A stretch of 64,000 bases of DNA. Source: Mesorhizobium sp. CA14. GTDB lineage: Bacteria > Pseudomonadota > Alphaproteobacteria > Rhizobiales > Rhizobiaceae. The DNA is taken from NCBI RefSeq assembly GCF_020165195.1, contig NZ_JAIUHR010000028.1, positions 1-64,000 of the forward strand. The letters run 5' to 3'. A program made the translations under genes and the position numbers. Every line of letters starts with the position of its first letter. Positions within the stretch are counted from its first letter, which is position 1. Below are positions 25,987 through 34,490 of the stretch, piece by piece. The notes under the pieces are model-generated. The model was not told the origin of the DNA. It was given only the letters and a program-made list of their open reading frames with translations, and did not search any database.

Positions 25987-26804
25987 AGGCGGCGCAGCTG
26001 GCGTAGCGACACAAGATGCAGCAGGATTGAGCTTGGCACCACGAAAGCAGGGGTCAGCACACCCGGATAGTCGCCAGCGCCGATGCTCAGCACATCCGGA
26101 ACGATCAATTGCCACGGGCCGGGCGAGGTGATTATGCCCATGGTGATCGCGACAGCGAAATCGGCAAGGCCAAGGATATTCCAGAGGGTAGCTGCCCTCC
26201 GGCCCCCGGCTGTGCCGGTCGCCACCGCGATCGCCGCAGGCAATGCGAACAGTCCTGTCAGCACGTCGCCAATGCCTGCCGGCACCGCGAACACGCCGGG
26301 CAGCGCACCATGCAGCCACGCCGCGAGCGCCCAACTGCCGAATACGCGGTAGAGCTGAACCGCGACGAGCCAGCTCGCCGGCGTCGCATCGAGCACCTGC
26401 CCGACCCGCCTGGAGAACAGCAATAGCGGCGCACCGATGATCACCGGCAGAAAGATGGCCGATGGCAACGCCGGTAAAGCCGTGGCGTCCGGATGGAAGG
26501 CGCCATTGATCGCGGCGCTCCAAGCGACGGCGAACCACAGCGTATCTGGGATCATGATCGCCAACCAAGTCGCGCGACGTTGACCCGGTGTCAGGCTCGT
26601 ATGTTCGAGACCGAGCCACAATCCCAGGGCGATGAGCCCGTGGGCCGCGAGCTGGTGGAACGTGGTCGGAACGCCGCTCTCCGGGATCGCCGGCCAACGA
26701 TAGATCAAGAGTAACCACAGCGTTGTGAGCGGCACAAACCACAGCAGGCCTCGCCAGGCGTCACGCAAGGGAACGACGGCAGGGGAAACAGCTTCGGCGG
26801 TCAT
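25962..26804 (-). CDS. Hypothetical multi-pass membrane protein
   Basis: This protein of about 280 residues starts at ATG 26804, with GGAG 8 bases upstream. Seven or eight hydrophobic helices are visible (e.g. GLLWFVPLTTLWLLLIY, LIALGLWLGLEHTSL, AIFLPVIIGAPLLLF, GIGDVLTGLFALPAAIAVATG). Conserved-looking motifs include GIGDVLTG and AAxLWNxLGLxDF, seen in an uncharacterised family of bacterial integral membrane proteins. The function is unknown. The last eight or so codons and the stop lie inside the RIME-like element. Confidence 0.75.
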   Translation of the reverse strand: MTAEAVSPAVVPLRDAWRGLLWFVPLTTLWLLLIYRWPAIPESGVPTTFHQLAAHGLIALGLWLGLEHTSLTPGQRRATWLAIMIPDTLWFAVAWSAAINGAFHPDATALPALPSAIFLPVIIGAPLLLFSRRVGQVLDATPASWLVAVQLYRVFGSWALAAWLHGALPGVFAVPAGIGDVLTGLFALPAAIAVATGTAGGRRAATLWNILGLADFAVAITMGIITSPGPWQLIVPDVLSIGAGDYPGVLTPAFVVPSSILLHLVSLRQLRRLRAIPAKV

Positions 26805-26898
26805 CGGCGGTACTCCATTGAGCCCAGCGCATTTTTTGCTGACGCCCAGATGTAAGCCCACTCTCCGCGAGGCGGCTATCCGCGACAATGTTGATGGC

Positions 26899-26919
26899 CT
26901 GTGAAGCAGAGCTTCACAG
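26899..26919. other. Perfect hairpin CTGTGAAGC-AGA-GCTTCACAG
   Basis: Nine-base perfect arms with a three-base loop lie about 70 bases beyond the end of the patatin gene and about 95 bases upstream of the membrane protein start. There is no strong T-run. It may terminate or stabilise the patatin transcript. Confidence 0.5.
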
Positions 26920-26991
26920 CTTTACGGGCTCCCAGGCCAGCGACCGCTGTGACTTTTCCCGAGATTGCTCCGCTTGTGGCGAATGCAAATA

Positions 26992-28152
26992 TCAGGTCGG
27001 GTCTTCGCGATGCAGGTCGTGGATGGTCGCGCCATCGGCGTTGTCGGGCAGCATCAGCCACTTCTTGTGGCGCAGCGTGCGCTCGGTGTCTTCCAGGCCC
27101 ATTTCCCAGTGCTCGCGCATCGAGGTGCCGGAGAATTCGTAGTCCTTCGCGTGGCCTTCATAGCCTTTGTGCTGATAGATCAGGTGGACGATGTTGACCA
27201 CGCCGGCGTCGGAATAGTCGGCTATCAATCCCTTCTCGCCATCCTTGAGCTGGTCCGGCGGCACGCGCTTCAGCGCGTCGAGCAGCTTCATCTTGAGCGC
27301 ATGGATGCGCTGGAAGTTGTCGGTGTTCTGGCGCGTGCGGCTGGAATACATGATGTCCTTGTGGCGCGACAGGACGTCGGCCAAGCCGCGCGGCAGCACG
27401 CCGCGGGCGCTGAACAGATCGACCTGGAACACCAGCGAGGAGCGGTCCTCCTCCTGGTCGAGCGGATATTGCAGCGGCGTGTTGGAAACGATGCCGCCGT
27501 CCCAGTAATACTCGCCTTCGATGCGGATCGACGGGAAGGCCGGCGGCAGCGCGCCGCTTGCCATGATGTGCTCCGGGCCAATGCGCACCTTGTCGGTGTC
27601 GAAATAGACGAAATTGCCGGTCCTGACATTGACCGCGCCGACGCTTAAGCGCTTCTTGCCGTCGTTCAGCACGTCGAAGTCGATCAGGCTTTCCAGCGTG
27701 TCCTTGAGCTCGGCGGTGTCGTAGAAGCTGGTGGCGCCTTCCGCTCCCGCGAGTTGGAACCAGGGGTTGGGGCTGCGCGGCTTGAAGAAGCCGGGCTGGC
27801 CCATGGTCATCGTCATCCACGACGAGGTCTGGTTGCGGATGTCGCGATAGATGTCGCCTTCCGGCGTATAGGCCCAGATCTTGCGGCCCGAGACCGTCTG
27901 CCAGAACTGCTCCAGCCGCTGCAGGCGGCGGCTCGGCTCGTTGCCGGCGATGATCGAGGCGTTGATGGCGCCGATCGAGACGCCGGACAGCCAGGTCGGC
28001 TCGCAGCCGGCGTCGGCAAGCGCCTGATAGACCCCCGCCTGATAGGCGCCGAGCGCGCCGCCGCCCTGGAAGACCAGGGCGATGCGGTCATATTGCGCCG
28101 TGATTTCCGCGATGGTGGCGGCGGCCGCCTTGTTGCGGGTACGCTCAAGCAC
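26992..28152 (-). CDS. Patatin-like phospholipase with DUF3734
   Basis: This 386-residue acyl hydrolase has the oxyanion loop FQGGGALGAYQAG (about residues 29-41), the nucleophile motif GVSIG in WLSGVSIGAINASIIAGN, and the catalytic Asp in YYWDGGIVSNTPLQYP. The C-terminal part (VDLFSARGVLPRGLADVLSRHKDIMYSSRTRQNTD) matches DUF3734, found in PHB-linked patatins of rhizobia. It starts at GTG 28152, which overlaps the stop of the acetoacetate decarboxylase gene, with GGAGAAAG upstream, so the two are translationally coupled. A role in PHB or membrane lipid turnover is inferred. Confidence 0.9.
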   Translation of the reverse strand: MLERTRNKAAAATIAEITAQYDRIALVFQGGGALGAYQAGVYQALADAGCEPTWLSGVSIGAINASIIAGNEPSRRLQRLEQFWQTVSGRKIWAYTPEGDIYRDIRNQTSSWMTMTMGQPGFFKPRSPNPWFQLAGAEGATSFYDTAELKDTLESLIDFDVLNDGKKRLSVGAVNVRTGNFVYFDTDKVRIGPEHIMASGALPPAFPSIRIEGEYYWDGGIVSNTPLQYPLDQEEDRSSLVFQVDLFSARGVLPRGLADVLSRHKDIMYSSRTRQNTDNFQRIHALKMKLLDALKRVPPDQLKDGEKGLIADYSDAGVVNIVHLIYQHKGYEGHAKDYEFSGTSMREHWEMGLEDTERTLRHKKWLMLPDNADGATIHDLHREDPT

Positions 28153-28933
28153 CGGCTTTCTCCAGCTCTTTCGCGCCGGCAGCCGATCGGCCGCGGTCGG
28201 CGAGATAATCATGCACGACTTCGCCAAGACCGAGCGTAAGGTCGGCGGTGAAGTGAACGGCCGAGACGATGTCGAGCACAGGCAGCTTGGCGACATCGGC
28301 CATGACATGCGGGCGCAGGTCGAGCGCGGCGGGCGCCGTCCAGGCTTCCTTCAGCGTGACGTCGGTGAGGTAGTAGCGGACCAGCTCGCAGATGCGCGGG
28401 CTGCCGTCGACATGCGGGATGATCTTGATGAGGAAATTGGGCGCGGCGAGCGAGGCGAGCACCTGGTCGTGGTCGGCTTCGCGGTGCTTGTAGCCCATGG
28501 TGCCGGTGGCGCACAGAACGCTTCCATAGTGCAGCGTGCCGACCACCACCTCGCCCTCGTGCACGATCTTGGGGCTGGCGAGTTTTTTCGGGAAACCCCA
28601 GAGCTCGCGGCCGCCGGCAATCGGCGCGTCGTCGTCGAGATACATTGAATGCACATAGCCGCCATGCTGGCCCTTGTAGCGCACCGGGATGACCTGGCCG
28701 GTTTCGGTGTAATCGCCGAAGCCCGTCGAATCCGGCATGCGGATGAACTCGTATTTCACCAGCGGCTCGTCGATCTCGAGCGGCTCCGGCACGACGGCTT
28801 CCAGCGCCTCGCGCGTCGTGCGGTAGGTGATGATGATGTATTCGCGGTCGAAGAAACGATAAGGGCCGGGCGGGAAGGACGGGTTGGTGAGCGGCATCGC
28901 ATAGGCGCGCTTCACGACGTCGGCGATTTCCAT
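28145..28933 (-). CDS. adc: Acetoacetate decarboxylase
   Basis: This 262-residue enzyme converts acetoacetate to acetone and CO2 through a Schiff base. The reactive lysine is in ELWGFPKKLASPKIVHEGE at about residue 115, and the conserved Glu and Arg residues of the family are present nearby. It forms a tight unit with the patatin gene and is divergent from 3-hydroxybutyrate dehydrogenase. This suggests disposal or balancing of acetoacetate during PHB or ketone body breakdown. Solitary family members can act on other beta-keto acids. Confidence 0.9.
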   Translation of the reverse strand: MEIADVVKRAYAMPLTNPSFPPGPYRFFDREYIIITYRTTREALEAVVPEPLEIDEPLVKYEFIRMPDSTGFGDYTETGQVIPVRYKGQHGGYVHSMYLDDDAPIAGGRELWGFPKKLASPKIVHEGEVVVGTLHYGSVLCATGTMGYKHREADHDQVLASLAAPNFLIKIIPHVDGSPRICELVRYYLTDVTLKEAWTAPAALDLRPHVMADVAKLPVLDIVSAVHFTADLTLGLGEVVHDYLADRGRSAAGAKELEKAGA

Positions 28934-28992
28934 GGCTGGTGCCCCAGTAAGGTTTGAAATGACCCCGCGCGAATGCGCTGGCAAATGTGTTG

Positions 28993-29114
28993 CACGGCAG
29001 CATGACAGTGCCGTGTCAGCGCCAAGACGGCGCTTCCCGGAGCCGGCAAATGCCGTCGTGGAGCTGTAATAGCGCGGACATATGGGTGTGGCATTGTGAT
29101 GCTGCGGCGCACAA
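28993..29114. promoter_or_regulatory. Divergent promoter region with two inverted repeats
   Basis: CACGGCA (28993-28999) pairs perfectly with TGCCGTG (29009-29015). TTGTG (29094-29098) pairs with CACAA (29110-29114) around a G+C-rich centre. Both lie between adc (minus) and the hydroxybutyrate dehydrogenase gene (plus) and are candidate operators. Confidence 0.45.
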
Positions 29115-29181
29115 ATCATGTGCCTTCCCGGTTGTCTGCCTTCATACTCTTCCCTCCTGTCCTCCTGTCGCGAGATCTCCC

Positions 29182-29970
29182 ATGGGTTCCTTGTCTTCGA
29201 AGAATGCGCTCGTCACCGGCTCGACCAGCGGCATCGGCCTTGCAATCGCCCGTGCCTTCGCCGCGGAGGGCGCCAACGTCACCATCAACGGCCTGGGCGA
29301 CGCCGCGGCGATCGAGCAGGAGCGGGCCGGCATCGAGAAGGATTTCGGCGTCAAGTGCCGCTATTCGGGCGCCAACATGATGGACGGCGCCGCCGTCACC
29401 GCCATGATCCACGAGGCCGAGGAGGCGTTCGGCAGCCTCGACATCCTGGTCAACAATGCCGGCATCCAGCATGTCGCGCCGATCGAGGAATTTCCCGACG
29501 ACAAGTGGGAAGCCATCATCCGCATCAACCTTCTAGCCGCCTTCTACGCCATCAAGGCGGTGGTGCCGGGCATGAAGCAGCGTAAGTGGGGCCGCATCAT
29601 CAACACGGCCTCGGCGCATGCGCTGGTCGCCTCGCCGTTCAAGTCGGCCTATGTCTCGGCCAAGCACGGCATTGCCGGCCTGACCAAGACGGTGGCGCTG
29701 GAGGTCGCGCAGAACGGCATCACCGTGAACGCGATCGCGCCCGGCTATGTCTGGACGCCGCTGGTTGAAAAGCAAATCCCCGACACGATGAAGGCGCGCG
29801 GCATGACCGAGGAGCAGGTCAAGCACGACGTGCTTCTGGCCGCGCAGCCGACCAAGGAATTCGTCACCGTCGAGGAGCTCGCCGCACTTGCGCTGTTCCT
29901 GTGCACCGACGCGGCCAGGCAGATCACCGGCACGACCTTGCCGATGGATGGCGGCTGGACGGCGCAGTAA
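29182..29970 (+). CDS. bdhA: D-3-hydroxybutyrate dehydrogenase
   Basis: This 262-residue short-chain dehydrogenase oxidises 3-hydroxybutyrate to acetoacetate with NAD+. The cofactor motif TGSTSGIGLAIA is at about residues 12-23, NNAG follows near residue 90, and the catalytic Ser-Tyr-Lys set lies in INTASAHALVASPFKSAYVSAKHG. The IQHVAPIEEFP and GYVWTPLVEKQI segments are typical of BdhA rather than general SDRs. It feeds acetoacetate into the pathway encoded divergently. ATG 29182 has only a weak GAGAT ribosome binding site. Confidence 0.93.
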   Translation: MGSLSSKNALVTGSTSGIGLAIARAFAAEGANVTINGLGDAAAIEQERAGIEKDFGVKCRYSGANMMDGAAVTAMIHEAEEAFGSLDILVNNAGIQHVAPIEEFPDDKWEAIIRINLLAAFYAIKAVVPGMKQRKWGRIINTASAHALVASPFKSAYVSAKHGIAGLTKTVALEVAQNGITVNAIAPGYVWTPLVEKQIPDTMKARGMTEEQVKHDVLLAAQPTKEFVTVEELAALALFLCTDAARQITGTTLPMDGGWTAQ

Positions 29971-30146
29971 GGCCACCGACCGCTTCAGGCCAAAGCGCGG
30001 GGCGGAGCTCCGCCCCTGGCAATTTGAATTCTTGACAATTGCAGGGGACCGTTCCAGCATTCCCGCAAGGGGTTCCCCGCGACGACCCCGTGAGGCGTCA
30101 GCCCAACGATCGCGTCCAGACTCTCTCTGTTCAGGAGGTGGACGCC

Positions 30147-30965
30147 ATGCCGTCAACAACCGCAATTACCGTTCCGCAGCTTGCCCGTCTCATCGGGCTG
30201 CCCGACGCGCCTTGTCTGATCGATGTGCGCATCGACGAGGATTATGAAGCCGACCCGCGCCTGCTGCCGGCGTCTTGCCGGCGCGATTTCAGGACTGTCT
30301 CGACCTGGGCGTCGGAATTTTCGGGACGCAAAGTCGTCGTGATCTGCCAGAGGGGGCAGAAGCTGTCGCAAGGCGTTGCCGCATGGCTGCGTCATGAAGG
30401 CATTCCGGCGGAGTCGCTTGAAGGCGGCTTCGAGGCCTGGCTTGCCGCCAAGGCGCCGTTGGTCAAGGCCGGCGCGATCCCGCCTCGCGACGAGAAGGGC
30501 CACACAGTATGGGTCACGCGCTCCCGACCGAAAGTCGACCGCATTGCCTGCCCCTGGCTGATCCGCCGCTTCGTCGATCCCGAGGCGGTTTTCCTGTTCG
30601 TCGACCCGGCCGAAGTGCCTCTTGTGGCGGACCGCTTCGCAGCGGTTCCCTTCGACATCGAAGGCGTGTTCTGGAGCCATCGTGGGGATCGCTGCACTTT
30701 CGACACGATGATCGAGGAATTCGGCCTGCGCGTCGAAGCGCTCGATCGCCTGGCGCTGATCGTGCGCGCCGCCGATACGGCGCGCCTCGACCTCGTGCCG
30801 CAGGCCGCCGGGTTCCTCGCCGCCTCGCTCGGCCTGTCGCGCATGTTCCGCGACGATCTCGAGCAGCTCGAAGCCGGCATGCTCTTCTACGACGCCTTCT
30901 TCCGCTGGTGCCGCGACGCCACCGACGAGACGCATAACTGGCCGGTCGGAGGGAAGGCACAATGA
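30147..30965 (+). CDS. Rhodanese-ChrB fusion protein (chromate resistance)
   Basis: This 272-residue protein joins an N-terminal rhodanese domain (about residues 10-105, active-site Cys in VVICQRGQKLSQGVA) to a ChrB C-terminal domain (VDRIACPWLIRRFVDPEAVFLFVDP ... EGVFWSHRGDRCTFDTMIEEFGL). ChrB-type proteins act with ChrA in chromate resistance as sensors or modifiers. The start has AGGAGG 8 bases upstream, and the stop overlaps the chrA start by 4 bases. The rhodanese half could handle sulfur or bind oxyanions; this is inference. Confidence 0.88.
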   Translation: MPSTTAITVPQLARLIGLPDAPCLIDVRIDEDYEADPRLLPASCRRDFRTVSTWASEFSGRKVVVICQRGQKLSQGVAAWLRHEGIPAESLEGGFEAWLAAKAPLVKAGAIPPRDEKGHTVWVTRSRPKVDRIACPWLIRRFVDPEAVFLFVDPAEVPLVADRFAAVPFDIEGVFWSHRGDRCTFDTMIEEFGLRVEALDRLALIVRAADTARLDLVPQAAGFLAASLGLSRMFRDDLEQLEAGMLFYDAFFRWCRDATDETHNWPVGGKAQ

Positions 30966-32350
30966 CCATGCTTGCCAAGGACGGTGCGGCGCGGCCGGTC
31001 GAGGTCCCGGCCGCGCCGAGCTTCCGCGAAGCGACGCGGCTCTGGACAAAGATCGGCCTGCTTTCCTTCGGCGGGCCGGCCGGGCAGATCGCGCTGATGC
31101 ACAAGGAACTGGTCGAGGAGCGCCGCTGGATCGGCGAGGAGCGGTTCCTGCACGCGCTCAACTACTGCATGCTCCTGCCGGGCCCGGAGGCGCAGCAGCT
31201 TGCCATCTATATCGGCTGGCTGCTGCACCGGACGGCCGGCGGTCTTGTCGCCGGCACATTGTTCGTGCTGCCGGGTGCGCTGGTCATGCTGGGCCTGAGC
31301 AGCTTCTATATGCTCTACAACGACGTCCCGGTGGTCGAGGCGTTGTTCTTCGGCGTCAAGGCAGCGGTGCTCGCCGTCGTCGTCGAAGCCGTGATCCGCA
31401 TCGGCAAGCGGGCGCTGAAGAACCGGGCCATGATCGTGATCGCGGTGGCGGCCTTCCTGGCCATCTATGCAGGCAAGCTGCCGTTCCCCCTGATCGTGCT
31501 CGCGGCAGCCTTTATCGGCTGGATCGGAAATCGCTTCGCGCCGGGGCTGTTTTCGGGCTCGGCGCACGGCAAGGGCAGCGCCGCTGCCGACAGGACCGGC
31601 GTGGTCGACCTGATGTTCGAGCGCGGCGAGCTCGGCCACACCATGCCGACGAGATGGCATGCGGTCCGCACCACCGCCATCTGGCTTCCGGTCTGGCTCG
31701 GGCCGGTGGTGCTGATCGCCGCGCTGGCGGGGCCAGCCAGCGTGTGGGCGCAGATCGGCGGCTTTTTCAGCCTGATGGCCGTCGTCACCTTCGGCGGCGC
31801 CTATGCGGTGCTCGCCTATGTCGCGCAGGCGGCGGTGACCTCTTTCGGCTGGCTATCGGCGGGCCAGATGGTCGACGGGCTGGGGCTTGCCGAAACGACG
31901 CCCGGGCCGCTGATCCTGGTGCTGCAATTCGTCGGCTTCGCCGCCGCCTATCGCCATGCCGGCGCGATCAGTCCTTTGCTTGCCGGATCGCTCGGGTCGG
32001 CGCTGACGCTCTGGGTCACCTTCGTCCCCTGTTTCTTCTGGATATTTTTGGGCGCGCCCTACATCGAGCAGCTCAGGCAGAACAAGGCGCTGGCAGCGGC
32101 GCTGGGCGCGATCACGGCGGCAGTCGTCGGCGTGATCATGAACCTTGCATTGTGGTTCGCGCTGCATGTCGTCTTCGGCAAGGTCGCAAGCGTCGGCTGG
32201 GGTGTGGAGGTGCCGGTTCTGTCCTCGCTCGACTGGCGCGCCGCGCTGCTGTCGGCGGCGGCGATGGTCGCCATGTTCAGGCTGAAGGCCGGCATGCTGC
32301 CGACGCTGGCGGGATCGGCGCTGGCGGGGCTTGTGCTGCTGGCCTTTTAG
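30962..32350 (+). CDS. chrA: Chromate efflux transporter ChrA
   Basis: This 462-residue member of the CHR family exports chromate from the cytoplasm. It has two homologous CHR halves: FREATRLWTKIGLLSFGGPAGQIALMHKEL with NYCMLLPGPEAQQLAIYIGW in the first, and FFSLMAVVTFGGAYAVLAYV with LGLAETTPGPLILVLQFVGF in the second. Ten or more membrane helices are visible. It is translationally coupled to the rhodanese-ChrB gene through ATGA. Confidence 0.94.
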   Translation: MTMLAKDGAARPVEVPAAPSFREATRLWTKIGLLSFGGPAGQIALMHKELVEERRWIGEERFLHALNYCMLLPGPEAQQLAIYIGWLLHRTAGGLVAGTLFVLPGALVMLGLSSFYMLYNDVPVVEALFFGVKAAVLAVVVEAVIRIGKRALKNRAMIVIAVAAFLAIYAGKLPFPLIVLAAAFIGWIGNRFAPGLFSGSAHGKGSAAADRTGVVDLMFERGELGHTMPTRWHAVRTTAIWLPVWLGPVVLIAALAGPASVWAQIGGFFSLMAVVTFGGAYAVLAYVAQAAVTSFGWLSAGQMVDGLGLAETTPGPLILVLQFVGFAAAYRHAGAISPLLAGSLGSALTLWVTFVPCFFWIFLGAPYIEQLRQNKALAAALGAITAAVVGVIMNLALWFALHVVFGKVASVGWGVEVPVLSSLDWRAALLSAAAMVAMFRLKAGMLPTLAGSALAGLVLLAF

Positions 32351-32821
32351 GTTCGCACGCCTTCCGATCACGTTAGCGTGAACGAAAAAGCCGACCGGCC
32401 GGGAATAAACGGCCCGGTCCGCCGGTCTCCAGGGCATGCGCCCTTTGTGCGCGACAGCAGGAGACCGTCATGAAGCGGCACGAAGACAAATACGCACGGG
32501 CTGAAGAGGGCGAAGGCGTCAGCCGCCGTCGTCGCTTGGAGCATTGCAGTTGGGCGCATCTGTGTTGGGCGATACCGCCCCGCCGCCGGCCCTGATCCGT
32601 GCCGACCGCAATTATCGAGATCCACGACCGTGACGGCGAGCATCTCATTGCAGCCAGCGATGCGCCGTCCTCTTCCGAGGCGCGCCTTGCTTCCGAGACA
32701 CTTGACTCCGGTGACACCAATGCCTTCTCCTCCCTCGAAGCAGGCGCCATCGCCTGCGGTCGCGATCTTCACCCGCGCGAGCAGGGACAGATCGTCGCCT
32801 CCCGCTGAGGGCGGCAGACCC
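32351..32821. other. Intergenic region upstream of the ECF sigma gene
   Basis: A G+C-rich hairpin (GACCGG 32393-32398 with CCGGTC 32414-32419) lies near the chrA end. A 41-codon frame from ATG 32470 to TGA 32595 has AGGAG 6 bases upstream and could be a leader peptide, but it is Arg-rich and otherwise featureless. In-frame extensions upstream of the sigma factor start at 32822 are Pro/Arg-rich and I regard them as untranslated. Confidence 0.45.
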
Positions 32822-33394
32822 ATGGCGGGAGCGCCCGGCGGCGGAACGGTGTTGAGCGAAAAGATGCTGGCAGCGCGTTTTGCCGAAGTGGTGCTGCCGC
32901 ATCTTGGCGATGCGCTGTCGCTCGCCCGCTGGCTGACCGGCAATCAAGCCGATGCCGAGGATGTCGTGCAGGAGGCCTGTCTCAAGGCGCATGCGGGCAT
33001 TGCCGGGTTCGCTGGGGGAAACCCCCGCGCGTGGCTGCTCACCATCGTGCGCAACGCCTCCTACACATGGATGGCGAAGAACCGCCCGCGCAGCGTGGTC
33101 GCCGTCGGCGACCTCGCCGATCTCGACGACGTGTCGCCGCCGCCCGATTCCGATGCCGACAGCCCGGAGGCGGCGCTGATCGCCAAGGCGAATTCGGCGG
33201 CGGTGGAAGCTGCGATTGCCAAGCTGCCGCAAGCCTTCCGCGAAACGCTGGTGCTGCGCGACATAAACGGTCTCAGCTACCGCGAGATCGCCGCGATGCT
33301 CGGCGTGCCGCAAGGCACGGTGATGTCGCGGCTGGCGCGAGCCCGCGGCCTCTTGATGACGGAACTTGGAGGGCGCCACCATGAGCCCGCATGA
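32822..33394 (+). CDS. ECF RNA polymerase sigma factor
   Basis: This 190-residue protein has sigma region 2 (LARWLTGNQADAEDVVQEACLKAH, about residues 37-60) and region 4 (FRETLVLRDINGLSYREIAAMLGVPQGTVMSRLARARGLL, about 138-178). It lacks regions 1 and 3, as is usual for ECF factors. The next gene overlaps its end and encodes a membrane-bound partner, so the pair is a standard sigma/anti-sigma switch. I chose ATG 32822 (GAGG upstream); GTG 32849 and ATG 32864 are alternatives. Confidence 0.88.
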   Translation: MAGAPGGGTVLSEKMLAARFAEVVLPHLGDALSLARWLTGNQADAEDVVQEACLKAHAGIAGFAGGNPRAWLLTIVRNASYTWMAKNRPRSVVAVGDLADLDDVSPPPDSDADSPEAALIAKANSAAVEAAIAKLPQAFRETLVLRDINGLSYREIAAMLGVPQGTVMSRLARARGLLMTELGGRHHEPA

Positions 33395-34298
33395 AAATCG
33401 CCCGCGTGAGGACGGATTGCCGCAAGACCCGCAGGATATGAAGCTGATGATCCACGCCCTTGTCGATGGCGAGCTCGATGCCGCGGCCGCTTTGGCGGTC
33501 GAGCGGCGCATGGCCGCCGATCCGGCGCTGGCCGCCGAACATGCGTGCCTCGTGGCGTTGCGCGGCGCTGTCGCCAGCGTGCCGCGCCCGACCGTCAGCG
33601 ACGATTTCCTGGCCCGCATTGCGGCCATCGCCGAGGTGAAAGACGCCGAGGACGCTGCCGAGCCCATGGCCGCGAAGGCGGAGCCGCTGCCGTCCGCGCA
33701 ATCGCGAGGCCAAGTCATCGCGATGCAGCCGCGTGCGGCACGCTGGTTCGACTCCTTCGACTGGCGCCAGATGGCGGCCTCGATCGTGCTGACGGCATTT
33801 CTCGCCAGCGGCGCGACGCAGTGGCTGGCGACGGCGGACAATGGGTCCGACAGCTTCGCCGTGGCCGTCGCCAACGGCCACCGCCGCAGCCTGCTCGCGG
33901 CGACGCCGGTCGACATCGTCTCGTCCGACCGCCACACGGTGAAGCCGTGGCTCGACGGCCGCATCGGCGTGTCGCCGCCGGCGCCCGACATGGCCAAGGA
34001 CGGCTACGCGCTGCTCGGCGGCCGCGTCGAGGTGATCGGCGATAGGCCGATGCCGGCGCTGGTCTACCGCCATCACGAGCATCTGATCACGCTGGTGGCC
34101 GCACCCCGACAGAACGAGGCCAAATCGGTGCCGGTGGCGGACGATCTGTCGGCAGGTGGCTTCCTTCTGGTCCACTGGACCGACGATGCCTTCTCCTACT
34201 GGGCAATCTCGGATGCCGAACGTCCGGCGCTGGACGATTTCGTCGCCCGCTTCCGGGCCGCCATCATCGCCAATCCGGCGGCCGGCAGCCCGGGTTAG
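33381..34298 (+). CDS. Anti-sigma factor, membrane-anchored
   Basis: This 305-residue protein starts at ATG 33381 inside the sigma gene, with GGAGGG upstream. The N-terminal cytoplasmic part (MKLMIHALVDGELDAAAALAVERRMAADP) is the helical fold of anti-sigma domains but lacks a clear zinc-binding HxxxCxxC. One transmembrane helix lies near residues 130-150 (MAASIVLTAFLASGATQWLA), followed by a periplasmic sensor region. It should hold the ECF factor inactive until a periplasmic or envelope signal arrives. The signal is unknown. Confidence 0.85.
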   Translation: MSPHENRPREDGLPQDPQDMKLMIHALVDGELDAAAALAVERRMAADPALAAEHACLVALRGAVASVPRPTVSDDFLARIAAIAEVKDAEDAAEPMAAKAEPLPSAQSRGQVIAMQPRAARWFDSFDWRQMAASIVLTAFLASGATQWLATADNGSDSFAVAVANGHRRSLLAATPVDIVSSDRHTVKPWLDGRIGVSPPAPDMAKDGYALLGGRVEVIGDRPMPALVYRHHEHLITLVAAPRQNEAKSVPVADDLSAGGFLLVHWTDDAFSYWAISDAERPALDDFVARFRAAIIANPAAGSPG

Positions 34299-34435
34299 GG
34301 AAATGAAACTTCTTTCGCCGCTATTTCAGAGCCCGATAACCCGTTTGGCGGGATGAGCGAAGGCAGACGCCTGTCCGTGCGAGATAATCGGGCCAAAGCA
34401 CTTGCCCGGCGGCCCCCGGCGGCACGTAGATAAGT

Positions 34436-34449
34436 CAAAGTCGACTTTG
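34436..34449. promoter_or_regulatory. Perfect 14-bp palindrome CAAAGTCGACTTTG
   Basis: The palindrome lies 41 bases before the chosen start of the cyclase-FHA gene, in a promoter-like position. It is a likely dimeric repressor or activator site; the regulator is unknown. Confidence 0.55.
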
Positions 34450-34490
34450 GTATGTTATACACGCTTCGTTCTCGGGGCGGACACGAGTCG

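Noticed and set aside
32368..33997. Minus-strand frames of 191 and 450 codons across the sigma/anti-sigma genes
   Set aside because: The plus-strand sigma factor and anti-sigma factor are unmistakable; these are antisense frames.
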